This document shows positions 57,664 through 64,000 of a DNA stretch of 64,000 nucleotides, piece by piece; within the stretch, counting starts at the first letter, position 1, and every line of letters begins with the position of its first letter. This DNA comes from CAZPHI01 sp964586425 (GTDB taxonomy: Bacteria > Bacillota > Clostridia > Lachnospirales > Lachnospiraceae): the NCBI GenBank assembly GCA_964586425.1, contig CAZPHI010000002.1, positions 40,709 to 104,708 of the forward strand, written 5' to 3'. The notes beneath the pieces are model-generated. The model had not been told where the DNA came from. It searched no databases and saw only the letters and a list, made by a program, of their open reading frames with translations. A program made the position numbers and the translations under genes.

Positions 57664-58131
57664 ATGCCAAAAAACAAATTGCAAGACGCAATCTTCACAC
57701 TCATCATGGCAACTATCATGGTGTATGGAATGATCGTTTACAACGTAGCCATTAATATGGGAACTTTCACAGGAGAGACTTTCCTTATTGCGCTTCACGA
57801 GATGCCAATCATGGTTCCAGTCGCATTCGTTCTCGAATTCTTCATCGTCGGCAACCTTGCGAAGATGCTTACATTCACTGTAATGCGTCCTGACGACCGC
57901 CCACAGTTCATTACATATGCAATCTCCATCTGCATCTGTTGCATCATGTGCCCCGTAATGAGCCTCATTGCCACTATCCTTTTCAAGCAGCCAACTCTTA
58001 GCACCATCTTCCCAACTTGGATTTCAACTTGGGCAAAGAACTTCCCAATGGCTATCCTTTACCAGATGTTCTATTGCGGACCACTGGTAAGATTGATTTT
58101 CAGATGTATATTCAGAGAGAAGAAAAACTAG
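57664..58131 (+). CDS. DUF2798 membrane protein
   Basis: A 155-residue protein with four hydrophobic helices arranged as two repeats (residues about 9-32, 48-68, 84-108, 125-148). The segments IFTLIMATIMVYGMIVYN and the second NFPMAILYQMFYCGPLVRLIFR are typical of DUF2798. Its function is unknown. AGGAGG lies seven bases before ATG. Codon use is notably richer in C and G at third positions than the neighbours (for example ATC, GTC, TTC), suggesting high expression or a different history. Confidence 0.85.
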   Translation: MPKNKLQDAIFTLIMATIMVYGMIVYNVAINMGTFTGETFLIALHEMPIMVPVAFVLEFFIVGNLAKMLTFTVMRPDDRPQFITYAISICICCIMCPVMSLIATILFKQPTLSTIFPTWISTWAKNFPMAILYQMFYCGPLVRLIFRCIFREKKN

Positions 58132-58152
58132 GGTAGAGCTTAGGTGAAATAA

Positions 58153-58196
58153 AACGGCAAGTTGTCTGGCCTTGAGGGGCTGGGTAACTTGCCGTT
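58153..58196 (-). terminator. terminator between converging genes 58131 and 58254
   Basis: AACGGCAAGTT / AACTTGCCGTT 11-bp stem with an inner GGCC / GGCT stem; TTTTATTT follows on the minus strand, so it mainly ends the phosphatase gene. Confidence 0.75.
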
Positions 58197-58253
58197 AATT
58201 GGTTATGGGTTGGGGTTGCTTGGTGCTTTGTGGTTTAGTTGTTGCTTTGTGAT

Positions 58254-58712
58254 TTAGTTTTTGGCTGTAAGCTGAGCTAGTAAGGCTGTGCAACCTTCAA
58301 CTACATCATCATAAGTAACATCAAAATTGCCTGTATACCATGGATCTGCTACATCTCTACCTGAACCTGTGAATGCAAGAAGCTTATATATCTTACCATC
58401 TGGGTCATTATTGAACATCCTATTCATATTACGGATATTCATTGTATCCATTCCGACTATATAATCATATTCTTCATAATCCTTCTTAGTCATCTGTCTC
58501 GCTTCCCTGCTGCTGTAAGGAATATTGTGAATTCTTAATATCCCCCTTGTTCCACGATGAATATCATTACCAATCTCTTCTGTGCTAGTTGCAGCTGAGG
58601 CAATTATAAATTGATCCTCTATGCCTCTTTTTCTTACCATATCTTTAAAAACAAATTCTGCCATTGGCGAACGGCAAATGTTGCCGTGGCAGATGAACAA
58701 AACTTTAATCAT
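58254..58712 (-). CDS. low molecular weight protein-tyrosine phosphatase
   Basis: A 152-residue phosphatase. The P-loop is FICHGNICRSPMAE with nucleophile Cys8 and Arg14; the general acid Asp is in VADPWYTGNFDVTYDD. Such enzymes act on phosphotyrosine proteins or as arsenate reductases; the DPWYTG loop fits phosphatase. Two near-identical 18-base units (58222-58239 and 58241-58258 region) overlap its stop codon. AGGAGAT lies upstream of ATG. No kinase partner is adjacent. Confidence 0.93.
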   Translation of the reverse strand: MIKVLFICHGNICRSPMAEFVFKDMVRKRGIEDQFIIASAATSTEEIGNDIHRGTRGILRIHNIPYSSREARQMTKKDYEEYDYIVGMDTMNIRNMNRMFNNDPDGKIYKLLAFTGSGRDVADPWYTGNFDVTYDDVVEGCTALLAQLTAKN

Positions 58713-58864
58713 ACTCTTTTATATCTCCTTAAATGTCCTCTAGAGTGCTTGTATTCTGGGCATTTGACGATTTTCATATTTGTTTTCTCAAGTAGTTGTT
58801 TTCTCATAAATTTTCGTAAATCCAAAAACGTCTCTGAAAACTCCCATTTTTATTTTCGAATTCC

Positions 58865-59513
58865 TTACACCAAACGCTCCAGAACATCTATGATTTGCCC
58901 ATACTCTATATCCCGTGCATATGCAAATTTCTTCTGATATTTCACCCACATTTCTTTTAGTTCATCACTTTCAGATATCAATGCTATTATAGCTTCTGTA
59001 TCTTTGGTTTGTTCCACACTCCCCCGATGAACTGATGTTGCCTTGAGTGCCTTTTCAAATAAATTTTTATCATATTTTTGCGTTGTTCCTAGAATGAAGA
59101 TATCACAATAATCTCTTGGTCTGGTATTAAATATTCCTCGGCTCAGAACTGTTTCCACTTTCTCAGCCATTACTGTTTCAATATTGTAACCCCATAATTT
59201 GATATGTACTTCATCATCAAATATTCCACTGAATTCATATTGTACAGCAGATGGAGTAATCACATCACCAGTCGATACATCAATGGAAAGCGGTGTGACT
59301 ATCTTATCATATATTGCGTTTAATCTTACACAGAATCCACCATACCTATCATCCTTGCGAATCGGTGCAACAGATACCGTTTCAAAAGTAACATCATCTT
59401 CAAGATTTATATCACATATATTCTTTACCACATCCACAAGCTGTGCAGCGAATATTATTGCTTTTGGCATAATTTTTTATCTTGGCTTTTAAACTCATTG
59501 CTTTTGAACTCAT
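58865..59513 (-). pseudogene. abiEii toxin remnant with internal deletion and frameshift
   Basis: The native start is ATG at 59513, overlapping the abiEi stop (ATGA), and reads SSKAMSLKAKIKNYAKSNNI, typical AbiEii N-terminus, before running out of frame to TGA. A second frame resumes at the same place (FAAQLVDVVKNICDINLEDD...) and continues through the conserved SIDVSTGDVITP, FDDEVHIKLWGYNIETVMAEKVET and RPRDYCDIFIL. The about 75 residues between, which hold the KGG and Asp-containing nucleotidyltransferase motifs in the family, are missing. The open frame from an ATG at 59470 gives 201 residues that lack the catalytic core. Confidence 0.82.
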
Positions 59514-60103
59514 AATAGCACCTCCAGATATTTTTTTAAGTCTTTTGCAACCCTGAACTGTTTTGCATAGACAGAAAGTAAATTTAAATCTTTCTCTTCA
59601 TATTTCGCATAATTTCTTATGGCACTAATAACCATCTCTTCATCACAACGTTTACGACATCTTAAAAAATCACAAATCGTTCGTTCCAAATTATAGCATC
59701 TGACCACATTTCCAAAAGTAGTGCATTTTTCTATCATTCCAATACCATGCAATTCTGGTTTCACATAGAAACAATTACACTCATCTTTTAAGGAACTTGG
59801 TAATGCCGAACTACTCGGAAGGGTTACTGTATGCATAAAGGGTGTCCGTTCTGACAAACCATTCAAAAACAATGCTGTATCATGTGAAAAAACAATTTTA
59901 TCGGAACGCATCATCATTGTATACATATCATCATGCACTGCATCTGGGAGCATATAAACCCCCTGTCTGCATCGTTCCAACAATCCTTCTTTCACATAAT
60001 TAGTCAGAAGTTGCTTGGAATATCCTAGTGAAAGTACCTGCGATGTCGTTATCATATTTTTATTCTTTTTTATTTCATCATAAATAGTCTGATTGATTCC
60101 CAT
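59510..60103 (-). CDS. abiEi: AbiEi-type antitoxin / repressor
   Basis: A 197-residue protein. The N-terminal winged helix (YDEIKKNKNMITTSQVLSLGYSKQLLTNYVKEGLLERCRQGVYML) is the AbiEi DNA-binding domain; the C-terminal part fits the antitoxin domain (CYNLERTICDFLRCRKRCDEEMVISAIRNYAK). In AbiE type IV toxin-antitoxin systems it represses its operon and neutralises the nucleotidyltransferase AbiEii. Its stop overlaps the abiEii start as in intact pairs. Here the gene is intact though the toxin is broken. Upstream inverted repeats are its probable operators. Confidence 0.87.
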   Translation of the reverse strand: MGINQTIYDEIKKNKNMITTSQVLSLGYSKQLLTNYVKEGLLERCRQGVYMLPDAVHDDMYTMMMRSDKIVFSHDTALFLNGLSERTPFMHTVTLPSSSALPSSLKDECNCFYVKPELHGIGMIEKCTTFGNVVRCYNLERTICDFLRCRKRCDEEMVISAIRNYAKYEEKDLNLLSVYAKQFRVAKDLKKYLEVLL

Positions 60104-60136
60104 TATGCCACCTCCATTCCTTGACTTTCAAATGGT

Positions 60137-60165
60137 ATTTTAACATTTTATCATTCAAAAGTAAA
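60137..60165 (-). promoter_or_regulatory. abiE promoter overlapping the operator
   Basis: Minus strand TTTACT (60165-60160), 17-base spacer, TAAAAT (60142-60137). The -35 is within the right arm of the operator on that strand. Confidence 0.45.
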
Positions 60166-60219
60166 CTGTTTTAATTTACTTTTGAATGATTTTGCATTAC
60201 TTTCCATTCAAAAGTAAAC
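60150..60219 (-). promoter_or_regulatory. AbiEi operator: 16-bp perfect inverted repeat plus a third copy
   Basis: ATCATTCAAAAGTAAA (60150-60165) and its exact complement (60175-60190), with a third direct copy CATTCAAAAGTAAAC (60205-60219). AbiEi is known to bind inverted repeats in its own promoter; these lie 46 bases upstream of the start and overlap the -35. Confidence 0.75.
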
Positions 60220-60265
60220 ACCCTCGCATCTCTGCAAGGGTGTCCTCATCTCATCATTCAATTAC

Positions 60266-61318
60266 TTAATATTCTTCTGCATACCCCTGTTTCTTAGGGA
60301 GAAAATGCTCTTTCGCAAAATTCATGTCTTGAACAAGTTCCAATGTACCAAGATAGTTTTTATCCTTATCTCTAACAGCCATATACTTCACAAGCATGCA
60401 TTTGCCATTCTTCTCCATCCAGATTGGAATCTCGTCCAATGTGCCTGCTCGAAACTCGCCGATAATTTTCCTTACCTTTTCCTCTACTTTAGGAGGATGG
60501 CAAGAAAAAACTTCTCTGTCAATTGCCATCTGCGGTCTCTTAAAATCTTTCGGACCCTCATTAAAGAATCGATTGATATTATCCGCATCAACGAATGTTA
60601 TTTCAAGTGGAATGGTATTAAGCAGTGCCGTTAACTGTTCTACCGTCATGTGACCTCCAGCCATAATAATCTCATCATCCGCCTTATACATCTCATCACC
60701 CGCCATGTCAACATCACCAGCACCAGCGCCTGATTTTCTCTGACTCGCCTCTGCTGCTTTCCAGATTTCCTGTTTCACGCCAAAGCATTCTGCATAATCC
60801 TTCTGGTCATGATAGATTCCAATCCACTCTTCCTTTGTAAAATTATATGCACAGTTTGGGAACAAGATATTCGCCTCTTTGTATATCATCTCTTCCACTC
60901 TTACAATCACTGTTTCGAATCTTTTTATCCAAGCCTCGTCTACCACGTCAATCCTTGTCAACGCAGCGATTTCATCACGGATTTCATCATCATCCGTCCA
61001 CAGCACATCTGATGGACCCGCAATTTCATAACGAACCTTTAACAATGGATATAGTAAATCTCCCTTTTTGGCATAATGGATTGAAAGCGGGCGGACTTTC
61101 TCAAGCATTTTCTTATATGCTGCTCCTGACTGTATTACAGCCCTTGCTTCCTTTATAATCTCTTCAAGTACTTTATTTTCCTCTGCGAATAAATGCAGTG
61201 GATGTCCGACTTCTTCGATAAGCCTTTTTGTTTTAGCAGCTCTTTCTTTTCGAAGAAGCGATGCATTTACAGCTTTTTCTGTATTGTCAATTCGCTCTTC
61301 CTTCATATCATCACTCAT
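60266..61318 (-). CDS. hemerythrin/PAS protein, DUF438-family relative without the N-terminal domain
   Basis: A 350-residue protein. Residues about 37-190 align with the hemerythrin-like HHE part of DUF438 proteins (GHPLHLFAEENKVLEEII, HYAKKGDLLYPLL, KEANILFPNCAYNFTKEEW). Residues 226-345 are a PAS domain with the family motifs ITFVDADNINRFFNEG and CHPPK. The DUF438 domain expected before GHP is missing. As recalled, the family has KEN and HDEIR where this one has KGD and DDEIR, so two metal ligands may be lost. It begins 30 bases after hcp and is likely co-transcribed, suggesting nitric oxide or oxygen sensing. Confidence 0.75.
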   Translation of the reverse strand: MSDDMKEERIDNTEKAVNASLLRKERAAKTKRLIEEVGHPLHLFAEENKVLEEIIKEARAVIQSGAAYKKMLEKVRPLSIHYAKKGDLLYPLLKVRYEIAGPSDVLWTDDDEIRDEIAALTRIDVVDEAWIKRFETVIVRVEEMIYKEANILFPNCAYNFTKEEWIGIYHDQKDYAECFGVKQEIWKAAEASQRKSGAGAGDVDMAGDEMYKADDEIIMAGGHMTVEQLTALLNTIPLEITFVDADNINRFFNEGPKDFKRPQMAIDREVFSCHPPKVEEKVRKIIGEFRAGTLDEIPIWMEKNGKCMLVKYMAVRDKDKNYLGTLELVQDMNFAKEHFLPKKQGYAEEY

Positions 61319-61348
61319 TCACAAACCTCCTATATTCCAAAACTCATA

Positions 61349-62944
61349 TTATCCCATTAAAATCTTCTTCAAATCTTCCTCCGGCGTACTAATTGGCGCG
61401 ATATTATAATTTTCAACCAAATAATTCAAAACATTTGGCGAGATGAACGCTGGAAGCGTAGGTCCAAGGTATATATTCTTAATTCCAAGATGCAATAAAG
61501 TAAGAAGAATACATACAGCCTTCTGCTCATACCATGAAAGCACCATAGAAAGCGGCAGTTCATTCACTCCGCAGGCAAATGCTTTCGCGAGTGCCACAGC
61601 TACTTGAATAGCGCTATAGGCATCATTGCACTGTCCCATATCCATAATTCTTGGCAGGCCACCGATTTCTCCAAGATCCAAGTCATTAAATCTATACTTT
61701 CCGCAAGCTAGGGTAAGAATAATTGAATCCGCTGGAGTCTGTTTCACGAACTCCGTATAATAATTTCTACCAGTTCTTGCACCGTCACATCCGCCAACGA
61801 GGAAGAAATGGCTGATTTTACCAGCATTTACAGCATCAATCACAGTATCTGCTACCGAAAGCACACTTCCATGACCGAATCCTGTCATAACATACTTACC
61901 ACCGTTAATTCCTGTTCTTGTCTGGTCTTTTGAATATCCACCTAATGAAAGCGCCTTTTCAATCACAGGTGTAAAGTCCTTGTCATCTCCAATATGAACA
62001 AGTTCCGGATATGAGACAACCTCTGTTGTAAATACTCGGTCTGCATAGCTTGGCTTTACCGGCATCAAACAATTTGTTGTAAATAGGAACGCTCCCGGCA
62101 CGTCTGCGAATTCCTTTTGCTGATTCTGCCACGCAGTTCCAAAGTTGCCCTTTAAGTGCGTGTATTTCTTTAATTCAGGATAAGCATGAGCAGGCAACAT
62201 CTCTCCATGAGTGTAGATGTTGATTCCCTTATCCTTTGTCTGTTCAAGCAGCATCGCCAAATCCTTCAAATCATGCCCAGTCACTACAATAAATGGACCT
62301 TTTTCTATGCTAAGTGACACCTTCGTTGGGACAGGTGTACCATATACAGTCGTATTCGCTTTGTCAAGCAACGCCATGCATTTGAGGTTAACTTCACCGA
62401 CCTCAAGCATAACTGGCAACAGATCTTCCATTCCCAGGTCATAACTAATCACACACAAAGCCTTGTAGAAGAACTCGTTCACTTCCTTATCCTCATAACC
62501 AAGCACCATTGCGTGATATGCATATGCCGCCATTCCACGAATTCCAAATAAAATCAAAGATTTAAGCGAACGAATATCTTCATTGGCATCCCATATATCG
62601 TTCATATCATAATCTTCCGTATTACCGCATGGTGATGCGCATGCGTGACAACCTGGCACAATCTTATTCTTCTCTTCTTTTACCTTGGCAATCATCTCTT
62701 TTAAAGTTTCCTGATTAAAACTTACATTCGTAATCGTTGTAAATAAGCCATTAATTATCATTTCATCAGTCTTCTCTGTCTTAGGATTATTGCCACACGC
62801 TCTAGCCAATCCAATCAAAACTCCTGTCAATTGATCCTGTAATCTAGCAACCTCTGCATCCTTACCGCATACCCCTGCATTGCCCGTACATCCTGTGCAT
62901 CCTGCAGTCTGCTCACACTGAAAACAAAACATCTTTTTCTCCAT
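61349..62944 (-). CDS. hcp: hybrid cluster protein (Hcp, hydroxylamine/NO reductase)
   Basis: A 531-residue class I-type Hcp. N-terminal cluster Cys motif CFQCEQTAGCTGCTGNAGVCGK; hybrid-cluster ligands lie in GEMLPAHAYPEL, TTNCLMP, GGCDGARTGRNYYTEF, LACGKYRFND and GVNELPLSMVLSWYEQKAV. The enzyme reduces NO to N2O and also handles hydroxylamine. ATG at 62944 is chosen since AAGGA lies seven bases upstream and the Cys motif follows at once; an open frame extending to 63205 has no homology. Its control likely involves the divergent Crp/Fnr gene and the palindrome between. Confidence 0.95.
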   Translation of the reverse strand: MEKKMFCFQCEQTAGCTGCTGNAGVCGKDAEVARLQDQLTGVLIGLARACGNNPKTEKTDEMIINGLFTTITNVSFNQETLKEMIAKVKEEKNKIVPGCHACASPCGNTEDYDMNDIWDANEDIRSLKSLILFGIRGMAAYAYHAMVLGYEDKEVNEFFYKALCVISYDLGMEDLLPVMLEVGEVNLKCMALLDKANTTVYGTPVPTKVSLSIEKGPFIVVTGHDLKDLAMLLEQTKDKGINIYTHGEMLPAHAYPELKKYTHLKGNFGTAWQNQQKEFADVPGAFLFTTNCLMPVKPSYADRVFTTEVVSYPELVHIGDDKDFTPVIEKALSLGGYSKDQTRTGINGGKYVMTGFGHGSVLSVADTVIDAVNAGKISHFFLVGGCDGARTGRNYYTEFVKQTPADSIILTLACGKYRFNDLDLGEIGGLPRIMDMGQCNDAYSAIQVAVALAKAFACGVNELPLSMVLSWYEQKAVCILLTLLHLGIKNIYLGPTLPAFISPNVLNYLVENYNIAPISTPEEDLKKILMG

Positions 62945-62990
62945 TAATGTATCCTTCTTTCTATGATAAATGCTTTTTTCGTTTTTACAC

Positions 62991-63019
62991 TTGATATTTT
63001 CCCATTGTTTGTATAATAT
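62991..63019 (+). promoter_or_regulatory. possible promoter of the Crp/Fnr regulator gene
   Basis: Plus strand TTGATA (62991-62996), 17-base spacer, TAATAT (63014-63019). A TATAAT overlaps at 63012-63017. The palindrome at 63022-63039 covers the expected start of transcription. Confidence 0.5.
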
Positions 63020-63021
63020 GT

Positions 63022-63039
63022 ATGTTGTTATAACAACAT
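63022..63039. promoter_or_regulatory. 18-bp perfect palindrome between hcp and the Crp/Fnr gene
   Basis: ATGTTGTTATAACAACAT, a perfect palindrome 78 bases from the hcp start and 75 from the regulator start. Two-fold symmetry fits a Crp/Fnr dimer. Confidence 0.7.
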
Positions 63040-63113
63040 TTTCACGATTGATCCTTATAATAACATTAACAATTTTAATAATTTTATACAAATACAAGGA
63101 GATGCTATATCTT

Positions 63114-63791
63114 ATGGCTACGAACTTTTTATGCAATACCCCTCTGTTTAGAGGTATCACATCAACAGAAATCGAAAAAATTCTGCCATGTCTTAATGCC
63201 ACCACTAAAAGCTATGAGAAAGGTAAATACCTCTATCGCATGGGTGATTCAGTGCATCTGATTGGTGTTCTTCTGTCTGGCAAAATATCTATAGAAAATG
63301 ATGATTTGTGGGGGAATAAAACTATACTGAATATGATTACGCCTGGTAATGTATTTGCTGAAACCTATGCATGCATTCCCGGCGAACAGCTTATGGTGAA
63401 CATTGTGGCTATAGAGAAATCAGAAGTTCTGTATCTTAATACTTCTAATGTGCTTTCTAGCTGCAGCAATAACTGTGATTTTCATAATAAAATAATACGC
63501 AATCTGCTAGCTATATCAGCGCAAAAGAACCTTAATCTTTCAAGACGTAGTTTTCATACTGCTGCCAAGACAATTCGAGCAAGACTGCTCTCTTATCTGT
63601 CTTATGAAGCCGCCAAACACGGTTCTTATGCATTTGACATTCCATTCAACAGACAACAGTTAGCAGACTACCTCAACCTTGACCGAAGCGCTCTATCCAA
63701 CGAGCTCAGCAAGATGACCAAAGACGGAATACTTGTAACGCATCAGAATCACTTTGTTCTTTCAAAGGATAATATAGAGGATTTGGGGTGA
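63114..63791 (+). CDS. Crp/Fnr family transcriptional regulator
   Basis: About 225 residues. The N-terminal cyclic-nucleotide-binding fold (SYEKGKYLYRMGDSVHLIGVLLSGKISI, MITPGNVFAETYACIPGE) is followed by a dimerization helix and a helix-turn-helix (FNRQQLADYLNLDRSALSNELSKMTKDGIL). No FNR-type N-terminal Cys cluster is present. It is divergent from hcp, the arrangement seen for HcpR-type regulators in clostridia, so it probably senses NO or redox state and controls hcp. ATG at 63114 matches the family start; AAGGAG lies 12 bases upstream. A longer frame to 62970 would span the palindrome. Confidence 0.87.
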   Translation: MATNFLCNTPLFRGITSTEIEKILPCLNATTKSYEKGKYLYRMGDSVHLIGVLLSGKISIENDDLWGNKTILNMITPGNVFAETYACIPGEQLMVNIVAIEKSEVLYLNTSNVLSSCSNNCDFHNKIIRNLLAISAQKNLNLSRRSFHTAAKTIRARLLSYLSYEAAKHGSYAFDIPFNRQQLADYLNLDRSALSNELSKMTKDGILVTHQNHFVLSKDNIEDLG

Positions 63792-63805
63792 TGAATTAAT
63801 TCCAC

Positions 63806-63955
63806 TTAGAATTTATTGTATACATACAGTAAGAAATCATCCATCTCTCTAGGACTTACTACTATTTCATTATCATTCTTTTCGTACTCTTCGATAATTT
63901 CTTTTAGTTTAATTACTTTTTTATAGAATCTCGCATATTCTATATTGTTGTTCAT
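63806..63955 (-). CDS. short unknown ORF at the right edge
   Basis: A 49-codon ORF (ATG 63955, TAA 63808-63806) coding a charged, probably helical peptide (YKKVIKLKEIIEEYEKND) ending in FLLYVYNKF. No ribosome site is clear before this ATG and the frame opens slightly further up to a stop near 63980. It may be a fragment of a larger decayed gene. I do not recognise it. Confidence 0.3.
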   Translation of the reverse strand: MNNNIEYARFYKKVIKLKEIIEEYEKNDNEIVVSPREMDDFLLYVYNKF

Positions 63956-64000
63956 CAACTTATTTGATGTTCCTATCCTCAGATTATTTTAGGCTACATC

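Noticed and set aside
58865..59470. Open frame as an intact AbiEii toxin of 201 residues
   Set aside because: It lacks the N-terminal nucleotidyltransferase core, and the family N-terminus is found just upstream in another frame, so it is a remnant.
62945..63205. N-terminal extension of Hcp by 87 residues
   Set aside because: The extension spans the divergent promoter and palindrome, has no Hcp similarity, and a good ribosome site precedes the ATG at 62944.
1..64000. CRISPR array, tRNA or rRNA genes, prophage
   Set aside because: No regularly spaced repeats, cloverleaf-like sequences, rRNA motifs or phage structural genes were recognised by eye; a tRNA scan was not possible.

Overview
The window reads as a chromosomal segment of a low-GC, anaerobic, Gram-positive Firmicute, most likely a Lachnospiraceae-type Clostridium relative. 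The reasons are the strongly AT-rich base composition, AGGAGG-type ribosome sites, a T-box leader, the IreB/RuvX/DUF1292 cluster, RNase J, a SigK-like sigma factor, DUF6465 and DUF5057 proteins, a VTC/DUF4956 pair, and an oxygen/nitrosative-stress Hcp locus. I cannot name a species. Almost every gene lies on the minus strand; only two DUF proteins, a Crp/Fnr regulator and possibly an edge fragment are on the plus strand. I saw no tRNA, rRNA, CRISPR array, prophage or intact insertion sequence.

Region 1 (about 0.2-18.5 kb) is a type IV pilus locus that looks like one long minus-strand unit. It runs from an extended -10 promoter in front of pilB (18480-18507) to a strong intrinsic terminator (193-232). 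The order is pilB, pilT, pilC, two paralogous pilins, prepilin peptidase, a PilM-PilN fusion, a PilO-like protein, four minor-pilin-type proteins (one an 819-residue PilX-like protein) and a 1388-residue DUF5057 surface protein. No secretin is present, as expected for a Gram-positive cell.

Region 2 (18.5-30 kb) carries a membrane-anchored unknown, a DUF6465 protein, aminopeptidase P and a SigK-like sigma factor. A conserved Firmicute housekeeping string follows (U32/TrhP-like, TrmR, a short MltG-like protein, YlbF, RNase J, DUF1292, RuvX, IreB). It ends with an overlapping DUF4956/VTC polyphosphate-polymerase-type pair.

Region 3 (30-55.9 kb) is housekeeping: topoisomerase subunits with a foldase; SbcD-RlmH-SbcC; a Maf-HAD fusion with a Cof-type phosphatase; leuA under a leucine T-box; a MoxR/DUF58/membrane operon; an Lrp regulator with a terminator in its leader; a sensorless hybrid kinase; a UvrD-type helicase; GltX; and MgtE. 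MgtE is preceded by a 34-codon upstream ORF and a hairpin. A 192-bp palindromic MITE-like element sits at 35599-35790.

Region 4 (55.9-64 kb) is more accessory: a sodium-dependent transporter, DUF2798, a small tyrosine phosphatase, and a decayed AbiE toxin-antitoxin pair whose toxin has lost its N-terminal half while antitoxin and operators persist. It ends with an Hcp / hemerythrin-PAS / Crp-Fnr redox-stress cluster with an 18-bp perfect palindrome in the divergent promoter region.
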